DNA of 64,000 nt from Symsagittifera roscoffensis (lineage: Eukaryota; Xenacoelomorpha; Acoela; Convolutidae): contig NC_087063.1 of NCBI RefSeq assembly GCF_963678635.1, positions 68,676,727 to 68,740,726 of the forward strand, given 5' to 3'. A program made the position numbers and the translations under genes. The notes below the pieces were generated by a model. It was not told the origin of the DNA. It ran no database searches and saw only the letters and a program-made list of their open reading frames with translations. This document shows, one piece after another, positions 19,516-29,757 of this stretch (the stretch's first letter is position 1; every line of letters begins with the position of its first letter).

Positions 19516-19675
19516 AAAACTGCACAGCTCGGTTTCCATAATTGCACAGTAATGGGTTGATATGGAATATTTTTCCCATAAATTTTTGACCTAATAATAT
19601 AAGCGCCGTCCAATTATTGTATGGTATGGTATGGCCATAATGGCCCTAAACAATTATTGTTTTACATCCCTGAAC

Positions 19676-20120
19676 CCTTGCCTATAAAGACAAAAGACAA
19701 CGGTTTTGTAGTCCCAATTTTGTCCGTGCGTCAAAATTTTTTTGTCAGACATCTGTTTGTTTGCTTTTTTTTTGTCGGCAGCACCAAATTTGCTTAAAGT
19801 TTGGTATTTTTTGTACTCAATTAAAAACTGAGTTCCGTGTATTCCGGTTTTACTAATTGAGTTCTAGGAAGTTTTGCCTATTTTTTGATTTTTTTAAATG
19901 CTGTTCCTTTAATGCTGAATCACTTGAATCGTTCTATCTTCTCTTCATATGAAGTCAAAAGTCCAACGAACCTTACCTATAAAGGCAAAAGACAACGGTT
20001 TTGTAGTCCCAGTTTTGTCCGCGCGTCGAAAATTCTTTATCGGACATCTGTTTGTCTGCTTTTTTTTGTCGGCAGCACCAAATTTAGTTTAGTGTATTCC
20101 GGTTTTACTAATGGAGTTCC
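19676..20120 (+). repeat. Imperfect direct repeat, 295-bp spacing
   Basis: The block beginning CCTATAAAGACAAAAGACAA at 19681 recurs at 19976 with a few substitutions, and extends through GTCGGCAGCACCAAATTT in both. The second copy is slightly shortened before the phrase TGTATTCCGGTTTTACTAAT. This looks like a local tandem duplication of repeat-derived sequence. Confidence 0.8.
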
Positions 20121-20719
20121 AAGACGTTTTGCCTATTTTTTTGATGCTGTTCATGACCCTTGCGATAATATATTTTTTCCCGTAATCAACTTTGTCCACA
20201 GGATTGCTTCTGGAGGATCTTCACTTCTATCATTTAAGAACCAATAATTTCGTAGCCCGTTTGTTAAGCCCTTTTCAGGCTGTGATTATCTTTTCAAAAA
20301 AAATTCTCATTTTTTTTCGGGTTCGAGGTTTTCCTCCTAGTTTCTGTTGGTTCGTTTTGCGTTTTTTTTAATGCCATTTTTTTATCAGGCCAGGTTTTTA
20401 TATGTTTTCACTTTTCAAAGCATTGTTCTTTTTCTAATTTAAACTATAGCTTAATTTTCACAAATTGTAAATTTATCTTGTTTTTGGTTTTCATTTTTCC
20501 GGTTTTTCTTAAATATTCAAACTTTTTCAGTTTATCTTGTATCGACTTAGTCAACTTATTTTGCGTAATTCCGAGGTCAAAATAAATCTTGCTCAGGAAA
20601 AACAATCAATGTTAGTTAAGAGAACGTTTTCGATTGATTTCAATCATCATCAGTCTAAAAATAAAAAAAGAAAACCATAACGTACAAAACCATAAACGTA
20701 CAATATTTTCACTACCCGG

Positions 20720-20952
20720 AAACTGAAAACTGCTGTCCCCTCTCTAAAATCCAAGATCCCGAATCATCTCTGTAGTAATGTGGTGTATCATATCACTTGT
20801 CCTGGCTGTAGTGCCAGCTATGTTGGGCAGACAACCCGACACCTCACCACACGCCATAACGAGCATTCGCGGATCTCTGCTCCAGTGGGCGAACACATGA
20901 CACAATGCGTTGGCAACACAAAATATATCTGTTTGAGACAGGAGCGGATTTA
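20720..20952 (+). pseudogene. Penelope-like element fragment: GIY-YIG endonuclease
   Basis: The open frame translates to a Penelope-type endonuclease segment: VVYHITCPGCSASYVGQT followed by LTTRHNEH. The pieces are the CPxC metal-binding knuckle, the YVGQT strand (YIG half of GIY-YIG) and the R...EH catalytic helix. In complete elements this domain follows the reverse transcriptase and nicks target DNA. Only about 75 codons remain; no RT was found upstream, so this is a 5'-truncated copy, the commonest form. The reading frame ends at TAG 20950-20952. Confidence 0.8.
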
Positions 20953-21557
20953 GGATTTTCTCGAGGGGTTGGAATGTGGATTTTCTGAAATTTTTGAAGA
21001 AAAGAGGCCCTCAAAGATAGTATATTTTGGCGCCAGTTGCGCCTCTAGAAAAATTTTAGGGTCAGCCAGCCAAAAATGGATATCTCAAAGTAGTACAAAG
21101 GGGGAACCCTTTGGGTCGGCAGGGGGTCCAATTCGCGAAAGGGAGGCGTCCGCCCCCCCTCCCCTAAATTCGCTGGTGATTGTAATAGATGTTTTTAAAC
21201 CCCCAAAAATGTTTTTGAAGAAGTTCAATCAAAACTTATGATATCAGTTTTTTTAGTATACCCACTCTGACAAAAATTGTTTTTTTTATGAACGAATGTT
21301 TTTGAGTCGATTTAAATTCTTGTAATACTTTAAATTGTAATTTTTTCCCACTTAATTTTTCAAGTTTTTTTTTGGCTTCTGTCTTTTTTTTTCATTCTCT
21401 ATTTTGTTGCGCAATGTGTGTTTTGAATTGCAAGTGTTGCGAAGCTCTGCTTTGCCTCTGTTTGTAAAATTTTTGGAAGTTGTTTTCTGTATAAACTAGG
21501 AGTGTTTTTTTGGAATCGGTATTTAGTGTAGTGAGAACACCTGAAATTCAAAACCCA
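20953..21557. repeat. Dispersed repeat sequence
   Basis: Begins with GGAGCGGATTTAGGATTTT, a phrase typical of short interspersed repeat ends in invertebrates. It then continues as a T-rich family whose segment CTTTGCCTCTGTTT with GCAAGTGTTGCGAAGC (about 21,425-21,465) reappears inverted near 30,995. No coding potential. Confidence 0.5.
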
Positions 21558-23898
21558 GAAGTTCTATTTCAGTCGTGACCTGTTTTGTTTTATGGAAACT
21601 GAAAATTTTTCAATATATTAGCCTATCGTGTCTGCTATTTTTTGTCGACCTAGGTTCCGCAGAAAAGTTCGGTTTCTTTTTAGCACGTTGAAAGCTTTTT
21701 GTAAAGTTTTTAATGGTGCAGGTAATTTGGTTCCAGGAACTTTTTGTCTGTTTTTACAATTTTTGAATAAACACATGTTTTTGAAGTTTTTTCATGTTAT
21801 GATTTTTCTTTTCTTTTGCTGGTAATCATAGTCATTCATTTTTGTATCGCAAATGATGCGAAGCTTGGGTTCGTCTCTATTTATTTTTTCTCATTTTCTA
21901 ATTCTTCACTCGCTTCCAGTAATAATTCCTTGAATTACAAATGAAATACTGCTTAATTTGAAGCTAGTTTTTTGTAATTCTAATTTGTACAATATTTTAA
22001 GTTGTTTCTGTTGACCCTTTTTTGACTTTAATGACATATTTCATGCTCGTGATCTAATTTTCCGAATTTATTTTAGTTTTAAAAAGGTTTGTTGGTAGTC
22101 AATTTGTTTACCGTTGATTTTCACGGATGTTTGTTGGATTTTATAGGTTCTTTTACAAATATTATATTTGAACTTGCTCTACTGCTTTTTCCGTTATATG
22201 TCTGGACATGTTTCTCGCAAAAAGAACTTCAGACAATATTTTGACGTTTTTTTTTCAATTGTAAAGCTTTTGGCTATCGTTGTTTTTTGTTCCGACTTTC
22301 GAAGAAAACGGAATTTTTCTGCTTGGCGTGGTTTTTTTTCAATCAATTTTCGGCGATCGAAATAATAGTTTTTAACAAAAACTTTTATCATCCACTGAAG
22401 ATATCGACTTTGAAGATTTTATCCGTTATCTTGATAGTGTAACGCGAATTATTTATGCGTGGCGAATTATTCCGCGCAGCAAAATTGTTGCGAATTGAAT
22501 TGAGGCTAGTTAGTCGGTCGTTTTAATTTCGTAGGACTCAAATTTTCACAATTGTTACGACTATCCTAACAAAAGTAACGGAATATTTGTGCTCGGGCTG
22601 GTTTTTTCTTCAGACAAATTCCGACTTTTTAACTGGCCGTGGTTGACGGAATTTTTGCTATATCATACAAAAAGTATTGTTGTCTTGATCTTAAATTTGA
22701 AAAGATATTTAACCTGTGGTGATCATTTTGAAGTTCTATTTCAGTCGTGACCTGTTTTGTTTTATGGAAACTGAAAATTTTTCAATATATTAGCCTATCG
22801 TGTCTGCTATTTTTTGTCGACCTAGGTTCCGCAGAAAAGTTCGGTTTCTTTTTAGCACGTTGAAAGCTTTTTGTAAAGTTTTTAATGGTGCAGGTAATTT
22901 GGTTCCAGGAACTTTTTGTCTGTTTTTACAATTTTTGAATAAACACATGTTTTTGAAGTTTTTTCATGTTATGATTTTTCTTTTCTTTTGCTGGTAATCA
23001 TAGTCATTCATTTTTGTATCGCAAATGATGCGAAGCTTGGGTTCGTCTCTATTTATTTTTTCTCATTTTCTAATTCATCACTCGCTTCCAGTAATAATTC
23101 CTTGAATTACAAATGAAATGCTGCTTAATTTGAAGCTAGTTTTTTGTAATTCTAATTTGTACAATATTTTAAGTTGTTTCTGTTGACCCTTTTTTGACTT
23201 TAATGACATATTTCATGCTCGTGATCTAATTTTCCGAATTTATTTTAGTTATAAAAAGGTTTGTTGGTAGTCAATTTGTTTATCATTGATTTTCACGGAT
23301 GTTTGTTGGATTTTATAGGTTCTTTTACAAATATTATATTTGAACTTGCTCTACTGCTTTTTCCGTTATATGTCTGGACATGTTTCTCGCAAAAAGAACT
23401 TCAGACAATATTTTGACGTTTTTTTTTTCAATTGTAAAGCTTTTGGCTATCGTTGTTTTTTGTTCCGACTTTCGAAGAAAACGGAATTTTTCTGCTTGGC
23501 GTGGTTTTTTTTCAATCAATTTTCGGCGATCGAAATAATAGTTTTTAACAAAAACTTTTATCATCCACTGAAGATATCGACTTTGAAGATTTTATCCGTT
23601 ATCTTGATAGTGTAACGCGAATTATTTATGCGTTGCGAATTATTCCGCGCAGCAAAATTGTTGCGAATTGAATTGAGGCTAGTTAGTCGGTCGTTTTAAT
23701 TTCGTAGGACTCAAATTTTCACAATTGTTACGACTATCCTAACAAAAGTAACGGAATATTTGTGCTCGGGCTGGTTTTTTCTTCAGACAAATTCCGACTT
23801 TTTAACTGGCCGTGGTTGACGGAATTTTTGCTATATCATACAAAAAGTATTGTTGTCTTGATCTTAAATTTGAAAAGATATTTAACCTGTGGTGATCA
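21558..23898. repeat. 1,172-bp tandem duplication (21558-22729 / 22730-23898)
   Basis: GAAGTTCTATTTCAGTCGTG starts at 21558 and again at 22730. The copies stay almost identical to GGTGATCATTTT, with only a handful of differences. The second copy continues past the junction into the longer satellite unit, so the first is a shortened unit at the array edge. Small open stretches inside it are repeated without conserved protein features and are not genes. Confidence 0.92.
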
Positions 23899-24718
23899 TT
23901 TTTCGTAAAGTTATAGGGTTTAAAGATCGCCATTTTGGCCAATTTGGAACAATTAACACTTAACAAGTAAGCGGATGTTTGATCCGTCTTTGGAATCGTT
24001 CCAAATTCCTTGAAGCAAGCTTATTTACGATAATTGATTTGTTATCAGGAGCGAAATGTATCACTTTGTACATATGGCGTGTGGGTGGATGATTTTTCAT
24101 TTTTTTATTACAGTTAATTTTATGTTATTACTACTCCATTGAACTTAAAAGATATTCTGAATATTCAGGGCTTCGCCCTGATACGAGCAGTCTTGTAAAT
24201 CTTGATTTTTGATATTGTCTTAAATTTATAGTTTTTCAATGTTTTATTCTCCCAAAAATCTATTCGATATGGATTAGGGGCCAGTCTGAACATTCAAGGC
24301 TTTGCCCTGATGTACGAGCAGTCTTTTATTTTTATCGGCGCAGCAACCGGCTATCCTTGTTGAAATTTTTGTTTTTTGAACAGGTTCATGGTTTACTTAG
24401 TCAAAAATGACTCGAAGCTCGCTTTGTTTCTGTGTGGTGGAAATTTCACGTTAAAGTTATTATTTTTTTTATGTATCAGAATATGAATAATTTGTTTTAA
24501 TTTTTTGAGCCTGCAACAAATTGTATTGCAGTTAGTTCCTGGAGTATGATTTTCTGAGCCCCTGACTGAGCTTACTATCGCAATAGACATGACCGTACTT
24601 TCTATCCATACTCAGACGATTTCAGTATAGGTCTTTCTTATAATAAATATTTGATATGTTGGTTTTGTCGCAATGTAATGTTGGAAACTCGGCCAGATAC
24701 GGCAACAGGGGTTACATA

Positions 24719-24865
24719 GCAGTTTTTAGACAACCGTATATTCAGACACTGACATTAACCAATCAGAATAGAGACAAAGCAAGATATGAAATTCATTTCT
24801 TCCTTGTCTCGATTCTGATTGGTTAATACAGTGTCTGAATACGCGGTTGTCTAAATACAGACTGC
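24719..24865. repeat. Foldback/MITE-like inverted repeat in satellite unit 1
   Basis: Left arm 24721-24783 and right arm 24802-24863 are complementary over about 62 bases (TTTAGACAACCG against CGGTTGTCTAAA, TTCAGACACTG against CAGTGTCTGAA, ACCAATCAGAAT against ATTCTGATTGGT). The central loop is about 18 bases. The structure suggests a MITE or foldback element carried inside the satellite unit, with the ends near CAGT..ACTG. Confidence 0.88.
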
Positions 24866-25151
24866 ACTCCGGCAACATGACTAAATAAGCGATTCGTAAC
24901 TAAATAAATTGCCACATTTTGCATGATTTTGAAGCACGAGTAATACAATGCTTGTGCAATTCATTTGAGATCGGGACATACATTATAATTCGCATTAGAT
25001 AGTTATTTGCATGTTTCTTCAAAACTTATCAATGCGTTTTTTAAAGCTTAATAACAATGCGTTCATCATTGCTTTATCAAAGCAAACATATCTCGTATAG
25101 TTAGGTCTTACACATAAATATACACATTTGCTTTGAAACAAAATACATTCA

Positions 25152-25310
25152 ATGGCTTCAAAAACGCCACGAGAAACGCGACCAGGTAGTCAGCGCAATA
25201 AGACAAAAAAGGATTTCGAACCCTGTGAAATATGTTCCAAAGCAGACGGAGAAACGTCGCATTGCGTGCATTGTCTAATTCTTCACTCGCTTCCAGTAAT
25301 AATTCCTTGA
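25152..25310 (+). CDS. 52-residue mini-ORF with C-x2-C-x9-C-x2-C cluster, unit 1/2 junction
   Basis: ATG at 25152 in a good context (TTCAATGG). The protein starts MASKTPRETR and has Cys at residues 25, 28, 38 and 41 (PCEIC, HCVHC), the spacing of a PHD- or treble-clef-like zinc finger start. The last dozen residues cross the satellite unit border into generic repeat sequence, so the ORF is a truncated 5' end of a longer gene captured in the repeat. The style resembles ORF1 of non-LTR elements, but this is inference. Too short for confident family assignment. Confidence 0.4.
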   Translation: MASKTPRETRPGSQRNKTKKDFEPCEICSKADGETSHCVHCLILHSLPVIIP

Positions 25311-26908
25311 ATTACAAATGAAATGCTGCTTAATTTGAAGCTAGTTTTTTGTAATTCTAATTTGTACAATATTTTAAGTTGTATCTGTTGACCCTTTTTT
25401 GACTTTAATGACATATTTCATGCTCGTGATCTAATTTTCCGAATTTATTTTAGTTATAAAAAGGTTTGTTGGTAGTCAATTTGTTTACCGTTGATTTTCA
25501 CGGATGTTTGTTGGATTTTATAGGTTCTTTTACAAATATTATATTTGAACTTGCTCTACTGCTTTTTCCGTTATATGTCTGGACATGTTTCTCGCAAAAA
25601 GAACTTCAGACAATATTTTGACGTTTTTTTTTTCAATTGTAAAGCTTTTGGCTATCGTTGTTTTTTGTTCCGACTTTCGAAGAAAACGGAATTTTTCTGC
25701 TTGGCGTGGTTTTTTTTCGGCGAAATAATAGTTTTTAACAAAAACTTTTATCATCCACTGAAGATATCGACTTTGAAGATTTTATCCGTTATCTTGATAG
25801 TGTAACGCGAATTATTTATGCGTGGCGAATTATTCCGCGCAGCAAAATTGTTGCGAATTGAATTGAGGCTAGTTAGTCGGTCGTTTCAATTTCGTAGGAC
25901 TCAAATTTTCACAATTGTTACGACTATCCTAACAAAAGTAACGGAAAATTTGTGCTCAGGCTGGTTTTTTCTTCAGACAAATTCCGACTTTTTAACTGGC
26001 CGTGGTTGACGGAATTTTTGCTATATCATACAAAAAGTATTGTTGTCTTGATCTTAAATTTGAAAAGATATTTCACCTGTGGTGATCATTTTTCGTAAAG
26101 TTATAGGGTTTAAAGATCGCCATTTTGGCCAATTTGGAACAATTAACACTTAACAAGTAAGCGCATGTTTGATCCGTCTTTGGAATCGTTCCAAATTGCT
26201 TGAAGCAAGCTTATTTACGATAATTGATTTGTTATCAGGAGCGAAATGTATCACTTTGTACATATGGCGTGTGGGTGGATGATTTTTCATTTTTTTATTA
26301 CAGTTAATTTTATGTTATTACTACTCCATTGAACTTAAAAGATATTCTGAATATTCAGGGCTTCGCCCTGATACGAGCAGTCTTGTAACACTTGATTTTT
26401 GATATCGTCTTAAATTTATAGTTTTTCAATGTTTTATTCTCCCAAAAATCTATTCGATATGGATTAGGGGCCAGTCTGAACATTCAAGGCTTTGCCCTGA
26501 TGTACGAGCAGTCTTTTATTTTATCGGCGCAGCAACCGGCTATCCTTGTTGAAATTTTTGTTGTTTGAACAGGTTCATGGTTTACTTAGTCAAAAATGAC
26601 TCGAAGCTCGCTTTGTTTCTGTGTGGTGGAAATTTCACGTTAAAGTTATTATTTTTTTTTATGTATCAGAATATGAATAATTTGTTTTAATTTTTTGAGC
26701 GTGCAACAAATTGTATTGCAGTTAGTTCCTGGAGTATGATTTTCTGAGCCCCTGACTGAGCTTACTATCGCAATAGACATGACCGTACTTTCTATCCATA
26801 CTCAGACGATTTCAGTATAGGTCTTTCTTATAATAAATATTTGATATGTTGGTTTTGTCGCAATGTAATGTTGGAAACTCGGCCAGATACGGCAACAGGG
26901 GTTACATA

Positions 26909-27055
26909 GCAGTATTTAGACAACCGTATATTCAGACACTGACATTAACCAATCAGAATAGAGACAAAGCAAGATATGAAATTCATTTCTGCCTTGTCTC
27001 GATTCTGATTGGTTAATACAGTGTCTGAATACGCGGTTGTCTAAATACAGACTGC
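26909..27055. repeat. Foldback/MITE-like inverted repeat in satellite unit 2
   Basis: Same element as at 24719, exactly 2,190 bases downstream. Here the left arm reads AGTATTTAGAC, a better match to the right arm than in unit 1. Confidence 0.88.
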
Positions 27056-27341
27056 ACTCCGGCAACATGACTAAATAAGCGATTCGTAACTAAATAAATT
27101 GCCACATTTTGCATGATTTTGAAGCACGAGTAATACAATGCTTGTGCAATTCATTTGAGATCGGGACATACATTATAATTCGCATTAGATAGTTATTTGC
27201 ATGTTTCTTCAAAACTTATCAATGCGTTTTTTAAAGCTTAATAACAATGCGTTCATCATTGCTTTATCAAAGCAAACATATCTCGTATAGTTAGGTCTTA
27301 CACATAAATATACACATTTGCTTTGAAACAAAATACATTCA

Positions 27342-27500
27342 ATGGCTTCAAAAACGCCACGAGAAACGCGACCAGGTAGTCAGCGCAATAAGACAAAAAA
27401 GGATTTCGAACCCTGTGAAATATGTTCCAAAGCAGACGGAGAAACGTCGCATTGCGTGCATTGTCTAATTCTTCACTCGCTTCCAGTAATAATTCCTTGA
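27342..27500 (+). CDS. 52-residue mini-ORF, second copy
   Basis: As far as I can read it, identical to the ORF at 25152, 2,190 bases away, and again crossing the unit border. The intact reading frame in both copies most likely reflects recent array amplification rather than selection. Confidence 0.4.
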   Translation: MASKTPRETRPGSQRNKTKKDFEPCEICSKADGETSHCVHCLILHSLPVIIP

Positions 27501-27945
27501 ATTACAAATGAAATGCTGCTTAATTTGAAGCTAGTTTTTTGTAATTCTAATTTGTACAATATTTTAAGTTGTATCTGTTGACCCTTTTTTGACTTTAATG
27601 ACATATTTCATGCTCGTGATCTAATTTTCCGAATTTATTTTAGTTATAAAAAGGTTTGTTGGTAGTCAATTTGTTTACCGTTGATTTTCACGGATGTTTG
27701 TTGGATTTTATAGGTTCTTTTACAAATATTATATTTGAACTTGCTCTACTGCTTTTTCCGTTATATGTCTGGACATGTTTCTCGCAAAAAGAACTTCAGA
27801 CAATATTTTGACGTTTTTTTTTTCAATTGTAAAGTTTTTGGCTATCGTTGTTTTTTGTTCCGACTTTCGAAGAAAACGGAATTTTTCTGCTTGGCGTGGT
27901 TTTTTTTCGGCGAAATAATAGTTTTTAACAAAAACTTTTATCATC

Positions 27946-28145
27946 NNNNNNNNNNNNNNNNNNNNNNNNNNNNNNNNNNNNNNNNNNNNNNNNNNNNNNN
28001 NNNNNNNNNNNNNNNNNNNNNNNNNNNNNNNNNNNNNNNNNNNNNNNNNNNNNNNNNNNNNNNNNNNNNNNNNNNNNNNNNNNNNNNNNNNNNNNNNNNN
28101 NNNNNNNNNNNNNNNNNNNNNNNNNNNNNNNNNNNNNNNNNNNNN
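27946..28145. other. Assembly gap (200 N)
   Basis: Exactly 200 unknown bases inside satellite unit 3. The round length suggests a placeholder gap. The true size, and the number of 2.2-kb units, are unknown. Confidence 0.99.
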
Positions 28146-28400
28146 CCACTTGACCACGACTGCCTGAGTTTTTTTTTTCATGAAACAACTTGTCATGAAG
28201 CGACTTAGTTTTAGCAAAAATTACATTGAGAACAAACTCTTTTAAACATGGTCAAATTAAAGGCTCTTTTAAGATATCAAATCAATAATGGCCAAATTAA
28301 AGCAGTGAATTACTTCTTACTTTTGAGAAATGTTTTATATGCAAAAAATCTAAAAAATTGATTTCACTAAGAAACGTTGATCATCAAGCTCTAAGTCATA
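28146..28400. other. Upstream region of the transporter gene
   Basis: A+T-rich, no clear core promoter element. Additional 5' exons could lie here or in the gap. Confidence 0.3.
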
Positions 28401-29757
28401 ATGTCTGCAATTGGCATCAGACTTGAACGAAATTTTAAAGACAAGTCGTTGAAAGCGAAACCAGACACCAAATTATGGAGAGGGAAGATTTTAGCCTTAT
28501 TAGCCTGTTTTGCCATATCTGCAATTTGTCTTCTATTCAAGGTAAGAAGAATTTGTTTTTCTCAAAGAATCTTTTTTACGTATCGAACTTTGCTTTTAAA
28601 AGGAAAATTTGCTAAAAAAAAGAAAAAAACATTAAATGACTTTTCTCGAACTTGCACGGAAAATGAAAATTTAAATTTGTTTTAGAAAAAAACTTCTAAT
28701 GGAAACTGATAGAATTTAAAAAAATAAACTTTTTGGTAGCTCCTGCGGAAAAATGGTTTTTATGATTCTTAGAGTTTTCCAGAAATCATTGTTTGGGTTC
28801 TCAACTTAAGAATTTCAAAAGTTGTCGTTTCAGAGTTCAAACATATCACCATCTGTTTACTTAATACACCGCGGCGTGACCTTGGCTTCTATTTTCAATG
28901 CTATCCAGCTTTTGACAGTGCGCAACTTACGTCAGGTTTTCCGAAACAATTTGGACATCATTTTGGTACGAAGCGCTATCACATCAATCGGAATGGCTAT
29001 CCTCATTTTTTGCCTACGAAATATCCCACTTTCAGTTTATGCACTCATCACTGAGTTGTCGCCTCTATTCACGGTTTTTATGAGTGCACTCTTTCTAAAA
29101 GAGTGCATTAAGCCTATCGAGTTCGCTCTGTGTATCAGTGCGTTATTTGGGACTGTTCTTGTTATTCAACCGCCGATTGTGAAATCAAAATTTTGGCGAC
29201 AAACGGACGATGAAATAAAATTGAATTATTTATGGACCGGTTTGGCCTTTTGCGGCCCTCTATATTCAAGTTTAAATTACGTGCTTCTCCGGAAAATGAG
29301 CCGAAAAACGATCCCTGTACCCCTGTCCGTCGCCAATTTTTCACAAGGAGTTGGTTGCTTGATAGTTGGTGCCATCAGTCAAATGTTCATGGAAAACCTT
29401 CGATGTTTCACCCTCACAGATGTTTTATTTCTGATACCCCTGACTATTTTGACAATTGCAAATCAATCGTTGCGATATTATGCCAATAAATTTGAAAAAT
29501 CACCAATTGTAGCGTTAATTTTGACCGTAAAAGTGCCAGTCTTAATATTAGCAGACCTTATCCTCTTTCCAAATGAGTCTTCAAAGTACAATTTACTTCA
29601 GTATTTGGGAGGCGTCGTGGTTTTTGCTTCAACCGTGTCTTTAATGGTGTTTAGTTATGTGAGAAAAATGAAAGAAGACTCAGCAGAGAAAGAAAAAAGA
29701 AAAGAAAAATTCTTGCTTTTGACTAGTACAGCAAAAGAAAAGGATTTGAAGCTATAG
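28401..29757 (+). CDS. EamA/SLC35G-type drug/metabolite transporter, two exons
   Basis: Exon 1 is 28401-28541 (47 codons) and exon 2 is 28834-29757 (307 codons plus stop), joined in phase 0, giving 354 residues. The product is a polytopic membrane protein of the drug/metabolite transporter superfamily with about ten hydrophobic segments. Exon 1 contributes the first helix (ILALLACFAISAICLLFK). The first EamA repeat is clear in exon 2: a pattern like LVRSAITSIGMAILIF, then YALITELSPLFTVFMSALFLKE, the conserved EamA proline/glutamate helix, then GTVLVIQPP. A second repeat follows (about residues 180-320), and the tail is Lys/Glu rich and cytosolic. SLC35G relatives sit in plasma, Golgi or ER membranes; the substrate cannot be told from sequence. 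The ORF is intact, the only clear host gene here, and is flanked on both sides by repeats. Further 5' exons are possible. Confidence 0.85.
28542..28833 (+). other. Intron of the transporter gene
   Basis: 292 bases, donor AAG|GTAAGA, acceptor TTTCAG|AGT, phase 0. Joining the exons restores the expected first-helix-to-loop transition of EamA proteins, which supports the boundaries. Confidence 0.85.

Larger units (their letters stand above)
19378..20719. other. Repeat-rich intergenic region
   Basis: No gene. It holds the short GTTTACTCAGTAAATA repeats and a 295-bp-spaced direct repeat (separate entries), then T-rich sequence. The part from about 20,300 on belongs to a dispersed family with an inverted relative at 30,990-31,560. 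Confidence 0.5.
23069..27945. repeat. Satellite-like array, about 2.2-kb units (23069-25273, 25274-27463, 27464-27945 cut by gap)
   Basis: Units start at the phrase TCTAATTC followed by CACTCGCTTCCAGTAATAAT. Unit 1 is 2,205 bp and unit 2 is 2,190 bp. They differ mainly by a 15-bp loss (AATCAATTTTCGGCG segment near 23515 versus CGGCG near 25718) and scattered substitutions. Unit 3 has the same 15-bp loss and is broken by the N gap. Each full unit contains a long hairpin, two GGGC-hairpin motifs and a 52-codon mini-ORF at its end. The array probably continues in the unsequenced gap. Confidence 0.93.

Noticed and set aside
22168-22391. 65-91-codon frames recurring in the satellite (also at 23340, 25545 and 27735)
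   Set aside because: They change length with the 15-bp indel and have no conserved protein pattern; repeat sequence only.
23069-27945. CRISPR-like or rRNA-type array
   Set aside because: Units of 2.2 kb without short spacers, and no rRNA or 5S sequence recognised.
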